NCBI RefSeq assembly: GCF_016583745.1
Contig: NZ_NRRQ01000005.1
Span: 62,001-126,000 of the forward strand
Direction of reading: 5' to 3'
DNA from: Chromatium okenii
Lineage (GTDB): Bacteria > Pseudomonadota > Gammaproteobacteria > Chromatiales > Chromatiaceae
Length of the DNA stretch: 64,000 nucleotides
Position 1 is the stretch's first letter. Each line of letters opens with the position of its first letter. Of the stretch, positions 33,127 through 42,528 are shown piece after piece. The translations under genes were made by a program, and so were the position numbers. Below the pieces are notes generated by a model. The model saw only the letters and a list, made by a program, of their open reading frames with translations, did no database searches and was not told where the DNA came from.

Positions 33127-34435
33127 CACTCCCTCTCCCCCGCCAGCATCTGACGCGCCGCGCCGCACCATCGACATCGTCAACGCTTCGCTCAAACGCC
33201 GTTATGCCCGCGAGCGCCGGTTTCGCCGCCTCGGGGCGTTTGCCGTCGCGCTGGGATTGAGCTTTGTCGTGTTGCTGTTTACCGACATCGTCAGCAAGGG
33301 CTACACCGCCTTTGCCCAAACCTATATCCAACTGCCGCTCAATTTGAGCGCCGAGGTGATTGATCCGAGCGGCTCGCGGGAACCGGCAACGCTCGCTGCC
33401 GCCAATTACACCAAGCTGATTCGTGACGCGCTGCGCCAGCAATTTCCCGATCTGACGGAGCGCCAAGCCTTGCGGCGGCTGTATGCGCTGGTGAGCGTGG
33501 GCGCGGGTGATCTGGTGCGTGAGCAGGTGCTGGCGGAGCCGGCGTTGATTGGGACGACGCCGGAGCTGTGGGTGCTGGCGGATGACGATATTGACATGCT
33601 GGTCAAGGGCAATATCGACCGCACCGCCGCGCCCGAAGATCGGCGGGTCAGCGATGAAACGATTGGCTGGGTGACGCAGTTGGAGCAGCAGGGGCGCGTC
33701 GCCAAGCGGTTTAACACCATCTTTTTAACGCACGGCACCTCGCGGGAGCCGGAATTAGCCGGCATTGCTGGCGCGTTGATGGGATCGTTTTACACCTTGC
33801 TGCTGACGCTGCTGCTGTCATTTCCGATTGGCGTAGGCGCGGCGTTGTATCTGGAAGAATTCGCCCCCAAAAATCGCTGGACGGATTTAATTGAGGTGAA
33901 TATCAACAACTTAGCTGCCGTGCCGTCGATTGTATTCGGGCTGCTGGGATTGGCAGTGTTTATCGGCTTTTTCGGCATTCCGCGCTCCACCCCGCTGGTG
34001 GCGGCGCTGGTGATGACGATTATGACCCTGCCGACCATCATCATCGCCAGCCGGGTGGCGCTCAAATCGGTACCGCCCTCCATTCGGGAAGCGGCGCTCG
34101 GCGTTGGTGCCTCGGCGCTGCAAACCCAGTTCCATCACGTGCTGCCGCTGGCGCTGCCCGGCATGTTGACTGGCGCGATCATCGGCATGGCGCGGGCGCT
34201 GGGCGAAAGTGCGCCGTTGCTGATGATCGGCATGATCGCGTTCATCGTTGATATTCCTAGTGGTTTTACCGATTCCGCGACGGTGTTGCCGGTGCAGATT
34301 TTTCTGTGGGCAGACAGCCCCGAACGCGCCTTTGTCGAACGCACCTCGGCGGCGATTATCGTATTATTAGCATTTCTCTTTTTAATGAACCTCGCCGCCG
34401 TATTATTACGCCGCAAATTCGAGCGGCGCTGGTAA
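33119..34435 (+). CDS. pstA: Phosphate ABC transporter permease PstA
   Basis: The 438-residue protein has an N-terminal helix (LGAFAVALGLSFVVLLF), a ~150-residue periplasmic domain typical of the long PstA form (QLPLNLSAEVIDPSG to TSREPELAGIAGALMG), and a six-helix permease core. The EAA loop contains SIREAALGVGASALQTQFHHV. The ATG at 33119 lies inside the end of pstC, and an in-frame GTG at 33110 is an alternative start. It is translationally coupled to pstC. Confidence 0.92.
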   Translation: MNNTPSPPPASDAPRRTIDIVNASLKRRYARERRFRRLGAFAVALGLSFVVLLFTDIVSKGYTAFAQTYIQLPLNLSAEVIDPSGSREPATLAAANYTKLIRDALRQQFPDLTERQALRRLYALVSVGAGDLVREQVLAEPALIGTTPELWVLADDDIDMLVKGNIDRTAAPEDRRVSDETIGWVTQLEQQGRVAKRFNTIFLTHGTSREPELAGIAGALMGSFYTLLLTLLLSFPIGVGAALYLEEFAPKNRWTDLIEVNINNLAAVPSIVFGLLGLAVFIGFFGIPRSTPLVAALVMTIMTLPTIIIASRVALKSVPPSIREAALGVGASALQTQFHHVLPLALPGMLTGAIIGMARALGESAPLLMIGMIAFIVDIPSGFTDSATVLPVQIFLWADSPERAFVERTSAAIIVLLAFLFLMNLAAVLLRRKFERRW

Positions 34436-34479
34436 ACGCATGATTATTGAATTCACCCGAATTGAGGTTTTCATTCAAA

Positions 34480-35343
34480 ATGAGCACTACAGTTGAAGCA
34501 ATGGATAAAGCAATGAGTGTCATGACTTCTGCCGAACTCGCCAGCGCCCAACATTCACGCGAAACGGTTGGCGATTTCACTGCCGCTGAACCGCGCATGG
34601 TGTGCCGCAATGTTGACGTGTGGTATGGCAACAAACAGGCGATTAAAAACGTCAGTTTAGATATTGGCAAGAATGAAGTGGTGTCGATGATTGGCCCGTC
34701 TGGCTGCGGCAAATCGACCTTTTTACGCAGCTTAAATCGGATGAATGACACCATCGTTGATTGTCGCGTCACCGGCTCCATTCAATTAGACGGTGAAGAG
34801 ATTTACGACAAAAAACTTGATCCGGTGCCATTGCGGGCGCGAGTGGGCATGGTATTTCAAAAACCCAATCCATTTCCCAAGTCGATTTATGAGAACGTCG
34901 CTTACGGCCCGCGCATTCACGGCTTGACCAATAACAAAGCGGAATTAGATGAACTGGTCGAAGCCAGTTTACAAAAAGCGGGTTTATGGAAAGAAGTGAA
35001 GGAGCGGCTAGATCAACCCGGTACGGGCTTATCTGGTGGACAACAGCAGCGGCTGTGTATTGCCCGCACCATTGCGGTTTCGCCGGAAGTGATTTTAATG
35101 GATGAACCTTGTTCGGCATTGGATCCAATTGCCACCGCAATTGTGGAAGAATTGATTGACGAATTGCGCCAGAATTACAGCATCGCCATCGTCACCCATT
35201 CCATGCAACAGGCGGCTCGCGTTTCACAACGTACCGCTTATTTTCATTTAGGCGATCTCATTGAAGTGGGAGAAACCAATCACATCTTTACCAACCCGCA
35301 ACACAAATTAACTGAAGATTATATTACCGGTCGTTTCGGTTAA
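34480..35343 (+). CDS. pstB: Phosphate ABC transporter ATPase
   Basis: The 287-residue ATPase has Walker [10 protein letters not shown], signature LSGGQQQR and Walker [14 protein letters not shown], all intact. It is distinctly PstB-like: [21 protein letters not shown], and [20 protein letters not shown] near the end. The first ~45 residues are an extension before [10 protein letters not shown]. The ATG at 34480 is preferred to a TTG at 34447 because no ribosome site precedes the latter. It powers phosphate import through PstCA. Confidence 0.96.
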   Translation: MSTTVEAMDKAMSVMTSAELASAQHSRETVGDFTAAEPRMVCRNVDVWYGNKQAIKNVSLDIGKNEVVSMIGPSGCGKSTFLRSLNRMNDTIVDCRVTGSIQLDGEEIYDKKLDPVPLRARVGMVFQKPNPFPKSIYENVAYGPRIHGLTNNKAELDELVEASLQKAGLWKEVKERLDQPGTGLSGGQQQRLCIARTIAVSPEVILMDEPCSALDPIATAIVEELIDELRQNYSIAIVTHSMQQAARVSQRTAYFHLGDLIEVGETNHIFTNPQHKLTEDYITGRFG

Positions 35344-35385
35344 TGTCGCAGCGCATTTCCATTCATCCTGTTGCCCGGATTCATC

Positions 35386-36147
35386 ATGCCAGACCCTAGC
35401 TTTGCTAAACCAAAAACGGATATTACCACTGGTCACACCGTACATCGTTATGATGAAGAACTCGCCAAACTGCGCAGCATTATTTTAGAGATGGGTGGGC
35501 GCGTTGTCGAACAAACGCAAGCAGCAGTGGTGGCATTAGTTGATCGCGTTGAATGCCAAGCCTATCGCGTTTTGGATCGGGAACCGTTGATTGATTATTT
35601 ATCGCTGGATGCGGATGAAGAAGTCTTTCGTGTGATTACGCGGCGACAACCCACTGCGATTGATTTGCGTATTGTGTTGGCGCTGTCAAAAATTGCGGGA
35701 GAAGTCGAACGCGCTGGCGATAAAGCGGCACGAATTGCGCGGCAAGCATCGGAATTATTGGCGTTATTAGATACGAATGCTGATGTGATTTCTGATGAGT
35801 TGAATCAGGCGCTGCAAGCCTTAGATGATAAAGCCTGCTGCATGTTTGAGCGGAGTATTCAAGCCGTTGCCACCTTTGATGTGAAACTCGCACTCAGTAT
35901 TTTTGAAGATGAACCGAGTTTATATCAGGCTTCCAATGCAGCGCGGCAATTGTTGGGCAAGATGAATCGTGAAGGGTTAATTCCGCGCCAAGTGGTGTGT
36001 TTATTAACTGCGGCTCATGCGCTGGAACGGATTGGTAATCACGCTGCAACGATTGCCGAGCAGGTGATTTATGTGGCGTTGGGGCAGGATATTCGTTATC
36101 GCAATCGTGAGATTTTAATTGATACCCTGCGCCATTATGGATATTAA
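35386..36147 (+). CDS. phoU: Phosphate signalling regulator PhoU
   Basis: The 253-residue, all-helical protein has two PhoU repeats, each with the E-x-x-x-D-x-x-E-type metal-binding pattern (QPTAIDLRIVLALSKIAGEVERAGDKAARIA in the first; HALERIGNHAATIAEQVIY in the second). PhoU links PstSCAB to the PhoR/PhoB two-component system and prevents phosphate toxicity; neither phoR nor phoB is in the window. It is the last gene of the operon, and its stop codon overlaps the convergent RMD1-like gene at a shared TTAA. Confidence 0.95.
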   Translation: MPDPSFAKPKTDITTGHTVHRYDEELAKLRSIILEMGGRVVEQTQAAVVALVDRVECQAYRVLDREPLIDYLSLDADEEVFRVITRRQPTAIDLRIVLALSKIAGEVERAGDKAARIARQASELLALLDTNADVISDELNQALQALDDKACCMFERSIQAVATFDVKLALSIFEDEPSLYQASNAARQLLGKMNREGLIPRQVVCLLTAAHALERIGNHAATIAEQVIYVALGQDIRYRNREILIDTLRHYGY

Positions 36148-36953
36148 GTCGCGGAATGAATAAACAGATCGTACAGCGTCAAAACAATTTCGACGACAAT
36201 TAAGATCACGATGTACCATTCCACGCGAATGCTGCGCTTACTTTGCAGCAAATCTAATAAGGTGGCGGCGGTATCGTTAATTAACGCTAATTTACGTTCC
36301 AACGCCACTTGACGCTCGCGGATTTCATATTCCGCTTCCAAATTCAAATAGAGCCGTTCTAAATCAGGGCGCTCCCAAATCACTTCGGGTTTATCGCCCA
36401 CTTCACCCCGTCCCACCATTTCCTGTTGAATTGCTAACGCTTCGCCAATATGACGAATCAGGGTTTTGGCATTGCTGCCGCCGCGTCCATCATTGCGTAA
36501 ACGATTCGCCAATGGTTCAATGCGATCAAAGGCGCGGGCTACTCGCGTTTCCTGTTCCGCCAGCAATACGCTTTTGCCGAGAATATCGGCAATCACTTGT
36601 AACCGTGCGCTTTCCGTATTGGCTAAAATCACGCGCTCTCGCTCAATGCCTTCGGGACGTTTGCTATCAATCGTTAATAGCAATTCTTCATATTCATTCC
36701 GCGCTAACGGTTCTTTAATCAGCGGACGCAGTTGGGTAATAAATGCCAACTCATCTTCCAGCGTGACGCCGAATAAAACTACGGCACCAGAACGTAATAA
36801 GACGGCTTGACCGTGCTGCGGAACCGTCACTAGCAATGGATTAGTTGCTAATGGCTCAAATTGATCGAGACGCCGCAAATCAAGATAACGTCCAATTAAC
36901 ACCGCTCGCGCTGTTAAAATAGGTAATTCTGGATTGACTGAAGCAAAAGACAT
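36144..36953 (-). CDS. RMD1/DUF155-family protein
   Basis: The 269-residue protein matches the RMD1 (DUF155, YagE) family: LITARAVLIGRYLDLRRL-like N-terminus, a central VVLFGVTLEDELAFI strand, a helical linker rich in charged residues, and a C-terminal transmembrane helix (WYIVILIVVEIVLTLYDLFI). Yeast relatives are mitochondrial proteins; the bacterial function is not established. It is convergent with phoU and monocistronic here. Confidence 0.85.
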   Translation of the reverse strand: MSFASVNPELPILTARAVLIGRYLDLRRLDQFEPLATNPLLVTVPQHGQAVLLRSGAVVLFGVTLEDELAFITQLRPLIKEPLARNEYEELLLTIDSKRPEGIERERVILANTESARLQVIADILGKSVLLAEQETRVARAFDRIEPLANRLRNDGRGGSNAKTLIRHIGEALAIQQEMVGRGEVGDKPEVIWERPDLERLYLNLEAEYEIRERQVALERKLALINDTAATLLDLLQSKRSIRVEWYIVILIVVEIVLTLYDLFIHSAT

Positions 36954-37055
36954 CGCCGGTTTCCATGTGTTATTCCGTGTTGCGTTACAGAAAAACTAAC
37001 ATAATTGGGTGATTAAAATTGTGAAGTTTATAAGACAGGAATGGCGATTTTTTTG

Positions 37056-37072
37056 AGTTGGCAGTTGGCAGT
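37056..37072. repeat. Heptamer tandem repeat (ACTGCCA type, minus strand)
   Basis: AGTTGGC AGTTGGC AGT on the plus strand, which reads ACTGCCA in register on the minus strand; same family as 20096 and 28848. Confidence 0.5.
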
Positions 37073-37315
37073 GTGATTTAGACTTGCGCTGGTGCTATTT
37101 CTGCACCGCTTGATTGATGCACGCTGCTTACCCATCTTAAAGGTGCGCCAAACAGCGGTGGTTGTTCCCGCCGCTGGCGGCTGAGAAGTGCTGAGTTGAT
37201 TGCGTTCGGTCGCGCTGCGTTGTCACCGGGCGGCAGTCGTGTGACATCATGTACGGCTACTGGGAGCTTGGATGGGGCGAGCAAGCGTTATCGCCCACCA
37301 AGTATCAATGAAGTT

Positions 37316-37345
37316 TTCTAATCAATGGCGATTAGAATTTTATTT
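37316..37345. promoter_or_regulatory. Inverted repeat and T-rich tract upstream of the TrpD-like gene
   Basis: TTCTAATC (37316-37323) and GATTAGAA (37330-37337) form a perfect 8-bp stem with a six-base loop, followed by TTTTATTT. It lies about 12 bases before the ATG, so it could be an operator or a leader attenuator rather than a terminator for an upstream gene. Confidence 0.4.
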
Positions 37346-37357
37346 GGACATTAAAGA

Positions 37358-38473
37358 ATGAATTATGCTCAGATTGATGTTGCGCGTTTACAAATGCGCT
37401 CAATTATTCAACGCATTGCTACTGGCCCCACGTTATCTAAAGCGATTTCACAAGAAGAAGCGCGGGCGGGAATGCGGGCAATTTTAGATGGATTGATTGA
37501 GCCAGTGCAGGCGGGCATCTTTTTAATTGCGCTGCGAATGAAGCGCGAAACCGATGATGAATTTAAAGGTATTTTAGATGCGATCCGCGATGTGACTGTC
37601 GCGGTAACGGCGGAAGTTGATGAGGTGGTGGACATCGCCGATCCCTACGATGGCTATAACCGTTGTTTGCCGGCTGCGCCGTTTGTGTTGCCGTTGTTAG
37701 CGGAGTGCGGCGTGGCGGCGATCACGCAGGGGGCGTTGGCGGTGGGGCCGAAGTTTGGTGTGACGCATCGGCATATTTTGGCGGCAGCGGGCGTGGCGAC
37801 GGAGTTGACGCCCGCGCAAGCGGCAGCGCGGCTCGCCGATCCGACGTTGGGCTGGAGTTATCTCGATCAGAGTCAATTTTGCCCGCCCTTGCACGCGTTG
37901 ACGGCGTTGCGCACGGCAATCGTGAAGCGGCAGGCGTTGACGACGGTTGAGGTGATGGCGCGTCCGCTTCACGGTCGCAACCGCACTCATCTGGTGACGG
38001 GTTATGTGCATAAACCCTATTCGCGGATTTATGCGCTGCTGGCGCGACACGCCGGGTTTGATTCGGCGCTGTTGGTGCGCGGCATTGAAGGCGGAATGAT
38101 GCCCTCGCTGCGGCAAACGGGCGTCTGTTTTAACTATCACCATCATGCCGAAGAACAGGCGTTTGATATTGATCCGGTCGCGCTCGGCATTGAACAGCCA
38201 GAACGGGCGGTGCCGTTGCCCGATAGCCTGCCGCAAGCGATGCGCCCCGGCGATGAGATCGCAGTTGCCGTTGATGTCACCGCCACTGCGCAAGCGGCTG
38301 CCGCCGTCGGCATGGCCGCTCTCGCCGGACAGCCCGGCCCGACGTATGACAGCCTCGTCTGCGCGGGCGCACTGATTTTGTGGCATATCGGGCGCGAACC
38401 GTCTTTGACAGTCGCCGCCGACCGCGTGCGCGACGTTCTCAACTCCGGCGCTGCCGTCGCCCGGGTACGCTGA
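37358..38473 (+). CDS. Anthranilate phosphoribosyltransferase-like protein (TrpD2-type)
   Basis: The 371-residue protein has the glycosyl transferase family 3 fold: N-terminal helical domain with GPTLSKAISQEEARAGMRAILDG and a C-terminal alpha/beta domain with DIADPYDGYNRCLPAAPFVLPLLAECG, VGPKFGVTHRHIL and LLVRGIEGGMMPSL. True TrpD has the KHGNR-type PRPP loop; here PYDGYNR and VGPKFGVTHR stand in the equivalent region, as in TrpD2/YbiB-like paralogues whose substrate is unknown (some bind nucleic acid). It directly precedes and probably is co-transcribed with a Rieske ferredoxin gene (1 bp gap). Codon use changes near 37650 from AT-richer to GC-rich. Confidence 0.82.
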   Translation: MNYAQIDVARLQMRSIIQRIATGPTLSKAISQEEARAGMRAILDGLIEPVQAGIFLIALRMKRETDDEFKGILDAIRDVTVAVTAEVDEVVDIADPYDGYNRCLPAAPFVLPLLAECGVAAITQGALAVGPKFGVTHRHILAAAGVATELTPAQAAARLADPTLGWSYLDQSQFCPPLHALTALRTAIVKRQALTTVEVMARPLHGRNRTHLVTGYVHKPYSRIYALLARHAGFDSALLVRGIEGGMMPSLRQTGVCFNYHHHAEEQAFDIDPVALGIEQPERAVPLPDSLPQAMRPGDEIAVAVDVTATAQAAAAVGMAALAGQPGPTYDSLVCAGALILWHIGREPSLTVAADRVRDVLNSGAAVARVR

Positions 38474-38474
38474 C

Positions 38475-38804
38475 ATGGATGCACCTTGGATTGCAGTTGC
38501 CGCCGCCGACGCGCTGGCAGCGGGTGAATTCATCAGCGTCACCGCCGCCGGACAACGCTGTCTCCTCGCCAACGTTGACGGCGTGCTGTATGCAGTGGAA
38601 GACAATTGCAGCCACGAAGACTACCCGCTGGCGTTTGGCTGCTTAGAAGGCGCACGGATCAAATGCTCGCTGCACGGCAGTCGTTTTGATCTCGCCAGCG
38701 GTGCCGCCTGCGAAGAACCCGCCGTCACCCCGCTGCGCACCTATCGCCTGATGGTTGCTGACGGGCAAATCTGGCTGCATCCCAGCAGTTCAACCGCAAA
38801 TTAA
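38475..38804 (+). CDS. Rieske-type [2Fe-2S] ferredoxin
   Basis: The 109-residue protein has the Rieske cluster motif CSHEDYPLAFGC... and CSLHGSRFDL (C-x-H, then C-x-x-H, 15-18 residues apart), with two strands before it and a typical C-terminal barrel closure (LMVADGQIWLH). Length equals that of soluble Rieske ferredoxins that donate electrons to oxygenases or nitrite reductase. No oxygenase is next to it; the coupling with the TrpD2-like gene suggests a shared but unknown pathway. Confidence 0.88.
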   Translation: MDAPWIAVAAADALAAGEFISVTAAGQRCLLANVDGVLYAVEDNCSHEDYPLAFGCLEGARIKCSLHGSRFDLASGAACEEPAVTPLRTYRLMVADGQIWLHPSSSTAN

Positions 38805-38818
38805 CGCCCATCGCCCGC

Positions 38819-38844
38819 TGCGAGGCGCATCACCGCGCCTCGCA
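38819..38844 (+). terminator. Hairpin after the Rieske gene
   Basis: TGCGAGGCGC (38819-38828) pairs perfectly with GCGCCTCGCA (38835-38844), followed by only three T residues. A probable terminator of the TrpD2-Rieske pair. Confidence 0.6.
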
Positions 38845-38928
38845 TTTGTGCGGTGGGTCACGCTATTTGCGCTAAAATGAGTTGATGTCAGGTCGCGCTG
38901 CTGAATTCCAGCATTTCTTGGAGCCATT

Positions 38929-40554
38929 ATGTTATTCAAACAATTGAAAGTCGCCACCCGCATTCGCTCATTGATTGGGTTAATGTTATTCGGGGTACTT
39001 GGCATTAGCATGATTGCATTATTTCAATTGCAAGGAAATATGTTGGCAGAACGCAAAGCGCAAGCCAAGAATTTAGTTGACGTTGGCGTCGCCACCTTAA
39101 AACACTTTCAACAATTAGTACAAACGGGCACGCTTTCAGAACAAGAAGGGCAAAGCGCAGCGCGTGAAACCCTGCGGCATTTGCGTTATGACCAAGATAA
39201 CTACTATTTCATTTTTGATACCAATCATGTGTATGTCCTTTATCCTTCTAAACCCGACTTTGAAGGACAAAATAAACGCGACTTAAAAGACTCCAACGGC
39301 AAATTTTTAGTGCAAGAATTAGTCACCGCCGCGCAGAAAGGCGGAGGATTTGTTGATTATTGGTTTCCGCGTCCTAATCAAACCCAAATGGAACCCAAGC
39401 TCTCGTATGCCACCTTATTTCAACCTTGGGGCTGGGTCGTTGGCACTGGCGTTTATATTGATGATATTGAACGCGCATATTGGAACGCCGTGCTGTTATT
39501 CGGCAGCATTGCAGGAGTGTTATTGGTAGTATTAACCGTAGTTGGCTGGTTAATTGGCAATACTATTTTGGTGCAATTAGGCGGAGAGCCCACTGCCGCA
39601 CAAGTAAAAATGCAACAGATCGCTGCCGGAGATTTATCCATCTCATTCCAAAATCCTCCGCCAGAAAGTTTACTTGAATCGCTCAACACCATGATCAGCG
39701 CCTTGCGCCAATTGATTACAAACATCAATAAAGAAGCGAATTCATTAGTTGATGATGCCGAAGAAATTAAATTAGCTTTCAATGAAGTCTCCAGTGCCGC
39801 GAATCAACAAACGTCAGCAACGTCAGCAATGGCAGCCGCAATTGACCAATTGACTGTCAGCTCCAGCCAGATTTCCGATAATGCCCGCGAAACAGAAAGC
39901 AATTCTCGAGATGCGTTGACATTAGCAACACAAGGACGCGGTCGCGCCGATCAAGCCAGTCGCGCTATTCAAACCATTGCCGCCACCATGAATGACGCCT
40001 CAGCGCGAATGCGTGCTTTAGAAGATCGCACGAAACAAATTTCTACCATTGCCAATGTCATTAAAGGGATTGCGGGACAAACAAATCTATTGGCACTCAA
40101 TGCCGCAATTGAAGCAGCGCGAGCGGGAGAACAAGGACGTGGTTTTGCGGTTGTCGCCGATGAAGTGCGCAAATTAGCCAGTAGCACTGCGACCGCAACT
40201 ACTGAAATTGAACAGATGATTTTAGGAATTCAACACGATACCGAAGGCGCAGTAGAAGCAATGAATAAAGCACTGCCGGAATTAGAAGTTGGCGTGACGC
40301 TGGCGAATTCAGCATCGGAATCTTTGCGGGCAATTGAAGAGAATACACGCGGCAATTTAGAACGCATTCATGCCGTAGCCGATACCACCCATGAACAAGC
40401 AAATGCGTCAACAGAAATTGCCCAACATATTGATCGCATTGCGCACATGGTTGCGGATACCACCGCCACAATTCACATGGCAGCAGGCACTGCCAATCGT
40501 TTAGAAGCGTTGGCGCTCAATCTTAAACAACAGATTGTGCGCTTCCGCGTTTAA
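38929..40554 (+). CDS. Methyl-accepting chemotaxis protein with single-Cache sensor
   Basis: The 541-residue chemoreceptor has a first helix (residues ~14-36), a periplasmic sCache_2 domain (40-185; [18 protein letters not shown] and [18 protein letters not shown]), a second helix (190-215), a HAMP domain and the signalling coiled coil. The hairpin tip [37 protein letters not shown] spans residues ~385-420. Cache-type ligands are small carboxylates or amines; which one is unknown. A GGAG ribosome site precedes the ATG by six bases. It suggests motility, consistent with the MotB-like gene at the window end. Confidence 0.94.
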   Translation: MLFKQLKVATRIRSLIGLMLFGVLGISMIALFQLQGNMLAERKAQAKNLVDVGVATLKHFQQLVQTGTLSEQEGQSAARETLRHLRYDQDNYYFIFDTNHVYVLYPSKPDFEGQNKRDLKDSNGKFLVQELVTAAQKGGGFVDYWFPRPNQTQMEPKLSYATLFQPWGWVVGTGVYIDDIERAYWNAVLLFGSIAGVLLVVLTVVGWLIGNTILVQLGGEPTAAQVKMQQIAAGDLSISFQNPPPESLLESLNTMISALRQLITNINKEANSLVDDAEEIKLAFNEVSSAANQQTSATSAMAAAIDQLTVSSSQISDNARETESNSRDALTLATQGRGRADQASRAIQTIAATMNDASARMRALEDRTKQISTIANVIKGIAGQTNLLALNAAIEAARAGEQGRGFAVVADEVRKLASSTATATTEIEQMILGIQHDTEGAVEAMNKALPELEVGVTLANSASESLRAIEENTRGNLERIHAVADTTHEQANASTEIAQHIDRIAHMVADTTATIHMAAGTANRLEALALNLKQQIVRFRV

Positions 40555-40559
40555 TTGAA

Positions 40560-41048
40560 TTAAGCCAGAACTTCGGCTTTTTCAATCACAACATCATCGA
40601 CTGGAACATCCTGATGACCTTTACGCGAACCGGTCGCCACGCCTTTAATTGACTCCACCGTCGCCATGCCATCTACCACGCGCCCAAACACACAATATCC
40701 CCAGCCATCCTGCCCTGGATAATCCAAAAAGCTATTATTGGCGACGTTAATGAAAAACTGCGCCGAAGCGGAATGGGGATCGGGCGTCCGCGCCATTGCC
40801 AAGGTACCGATCTGATTTTTTAAGCCATTCTTGGCTTCATTTTTAATCGGTGCCCGTGTGGTTTTTTCTTTGAACTCGACGGTCATACCGCCACCCTGCA
40901 CCATAAAGCCATCAATGACGCGATGAAAGATGGTGCCGTCATAATAGCCATCTTGCACATATTGCTCAAAATTAGCGCAGGTCTCCGGCGCTTTTTCTGT
41001 ATCCAATTCAATAACGATGTCACCGTGTGAGGTGGTTAATTTAATCAT
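40560..41048 (-). CDS. ppiB: Cyclophilin-type peptidyl-prolyl isomerase
   Basis: A 162-residue cytoplasmic cyclophilin: [30 protein letters not shown] (catalytic Arg), [17 protein letters not shown] and [14 protein letters not shown]. No signal peptide. The start at 41048 is preceded by GAGGA, and matches the family N-terminus. It is the last gene of the leftward cobalamin/metH block, 62 bp after the BtuF-like gene. Confidence 0.95.
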   Translation of the reverse strand: MIKLTTSHGDIVIELDTEKAPETCANFEQYVQDGYYDGTIFHRVIDGFMVQGGGMTVEFKEKTTRAPIKNEAKNGLKNQIGTLAMARTPDPHSASAQFFINVANNSFLDYPGQDGWGYCVFGRVVDGMATVESIKGVATGSRKGHQDVPVDDVVIEKAEVLA

Positions 41049-41110
41049 GTCAAACAATTCCTCATTCGTGCAATGAATAGCATTAAAAAGAGCAACGTAT
41101 AATACGGAAT

Positions 41111-41959
41111 TTAACGCTGCGGTGAAAGTGACTGTGATGACGGGAGGCGTGCGAGTTGCGCGGCGAGCTGGGCGGCGGCATCCAGTGTTTCTAATCCGCC
41201 ACAACCCCACGCTTTGCCCGCGATGGAAACGGTTGGACGCTGGGCGAGCATTCGTTGCAACAACGGATGTTGCGCAAATGTTGCGTGATTAACCGCTTGA
41301 TTCTGCTCAAAATATCCCAACAAAAATACCTCCGGCGGCGTGAGCACCACTTGTTCTAACGGCATTCGCCCCCAACCAGCAACACCTTGTGACACTGCTG
41401 CGTTGCGTAAATGCAACCGCTGCAACACGTCATCAACGTAGGTATTTGCGCCCGCTGTACCGCCATTTGCTCGCAAATACAAGACGTTATATGCCGGTCG
41501 AGCAGTCGCCGCCAGCGCCGCCATCTGTTGCGCTAACGCTACAATTTTAGCCTCCGCCGCGCTGCGTCCCAGCCGAGCGGCAAGCTGCCGCGCCGTGTTC
41601 AGTGCATCATCCCAATGTTTCGGATACGGCAGCGCAATCACTTCAATTCCTTGATTTGCAAGCAATTGTGCATGACGCCGCCCCATCCAACCGCTGTACA
41701 CCAGCACGATATTCGGTTTGAGCGCCAACATTTCCTCCACGCTGCCACGATTCGGCGGATAACGCGCCGCCGCAGTAGCGAGCGGTGAGAGTTGCGGATT
41801 GTGGCTGGCGCGAGACACCGAAATAATCTGCGCCGGATCAGCAATTTGCAGCAATAACAAATCAGCGCATAAATTGGTGCTGGCAACCGTTGGCAATGAA
41901 TCTGCCAGCGTCGATAACGTTAATAACAATAGGCTGATGAATACACCAATCTGCTGCAT
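41111..41959 (-). CDS. BtuF-like cobalamin/corrinoid-binding protein
   Basis: The 282-residue precursor has a signal peptide ([14 protein letters not shown]) and a class III periplasmic-binding-protein fold with [44 protein letters not shown] and [25 protein letters not shown]. Such proteins bind B12 or siderophores; the cobalamin call rests on its place directly after cobU with a one-base stop/start overlap (TAATG). No BtuCD genes follow, so a transporter must lie elsewhere or the protein serves salvage. Confidence 0.85.
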   Translation of the reverse strand: MQQIGVFISLLLLTLSTLADSLPTVASTNLCADLLLLQIADPAQIISVSRASHNPQLSPLATAAARYPPNRGSVEEMLALKPNIVLVYSGWMGRRHAQLLANQGIEVIALPYPKHWDDALNTARQLAARLGRSAAEAKIVALAQQMAALAATARPAYNVLYLRANGGTAGANTYVDDVLQRLHLRNAAVSQGVAGWGRMPLEQVVLTPPEVFLLGYFEQNQAVNHATFAQHPLLQRMLAQRPTVSIAGKAWGCGGLETLDAAAQLAAQLARLPSSQSLSPQR

Positions 41960-42528
41960 TATTCAATCCGCACACCCAAACGATTTAATGCCAACGCATA
42001 ACCGCCAGTCACCAAATAGGTCGCTGCGCATTGCCCGCCGAGATGACGAATCAATCCACCCAAACGATCACGAAATAACCGCCCCATCGGATATGCGGGA
42101 ATGACACCCCAGCCGGTTTCTTCGGCAACAAAAATAATTAACGCGGGATGTGTTTTCAATTGTTCAAACAATTGCGTGATCTGAAGTTGCCAATCCGCGT
42201 CATTCAGTTCAATTAAATTCGCCGTCCAAGTGCCGAGCGAATCAACCAATAGACAATACTGCGCATTCTGATAAGCGGCAAGCGTTGCCGACAATTCAAT
42301 TGGAGCGCAAACCGTTGCCCATGTTGCCGGACGTCGGGTGCGATGGGCAGCAATTCGTGCCGTCCATTCTGCATCATCAGCATTTTCAAGTGCGGTTGCG
42401 CAATAAATCACTTGCCGTTGTGATTCATACGCTAACCGTTCCGCCCATTCGCTTTTACCACTTCGCGCTGGACCAGTAATGAGAATGGTCTCGCCTTTTA
42501 ATACAGTGGGCAAAGGAGATTTATTCAT
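41959..42528 (-). CDS. cobU: Bifunctional adenosylcobinamide kinase / cobinamide-phosphate guanylyltransferase
   Basis: The 189-residue protein has the CobU P-loop [15 protein letters not shown] (residues 19-33), [35 protein letters not shown] and [14 protein letters not shown], in the correct order. It phosphorylates adenosylcobinamide and then adds GMP, activating the corrin ring for lower-ligand attachment. It overlaps metH upstream by 8 bp and the BtuF-like gene downstream by one base, so all three are translated in concert. Confidence 0.95.
   Translation of the reverse strand: MNKSPLPTVLKGETILITGPARSGKSEWAERLAYESQRQVIYCATALENADDAEWTARIAAHRTRRPATWATVCAPIELSATLAAYQNAQYCLLVDSLGTWTANLIELNDADWQLQITQLFEQLKTHPALIIFVAEETGWGVIPAYPMGRLFRDRLGGLIRHLGGQCAATYLVTGGYALALNRLGVRIE

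Larger units (their letters stand above)
36954..37357. other. Intergenic region (404 bp)
   Basis: Between the leftward RMD1-like gene and the rightward TrpD-like gene. It holds a heptamer repeat (37056-37072) and an AT-rich inverted repeat just before the next gene (37316-37345). The GC-rich 37080-37300 part has a 68-codon open frame on the minus strand, but no start signals or recognisable protein; I see no function in it. Confidence 0.6.

Noticed and set aside
37078-37284. 68-codon open frame on the minus strand
   Set aside because: No recognisable start signals or family, and it is in the intergenic gap with repeats.
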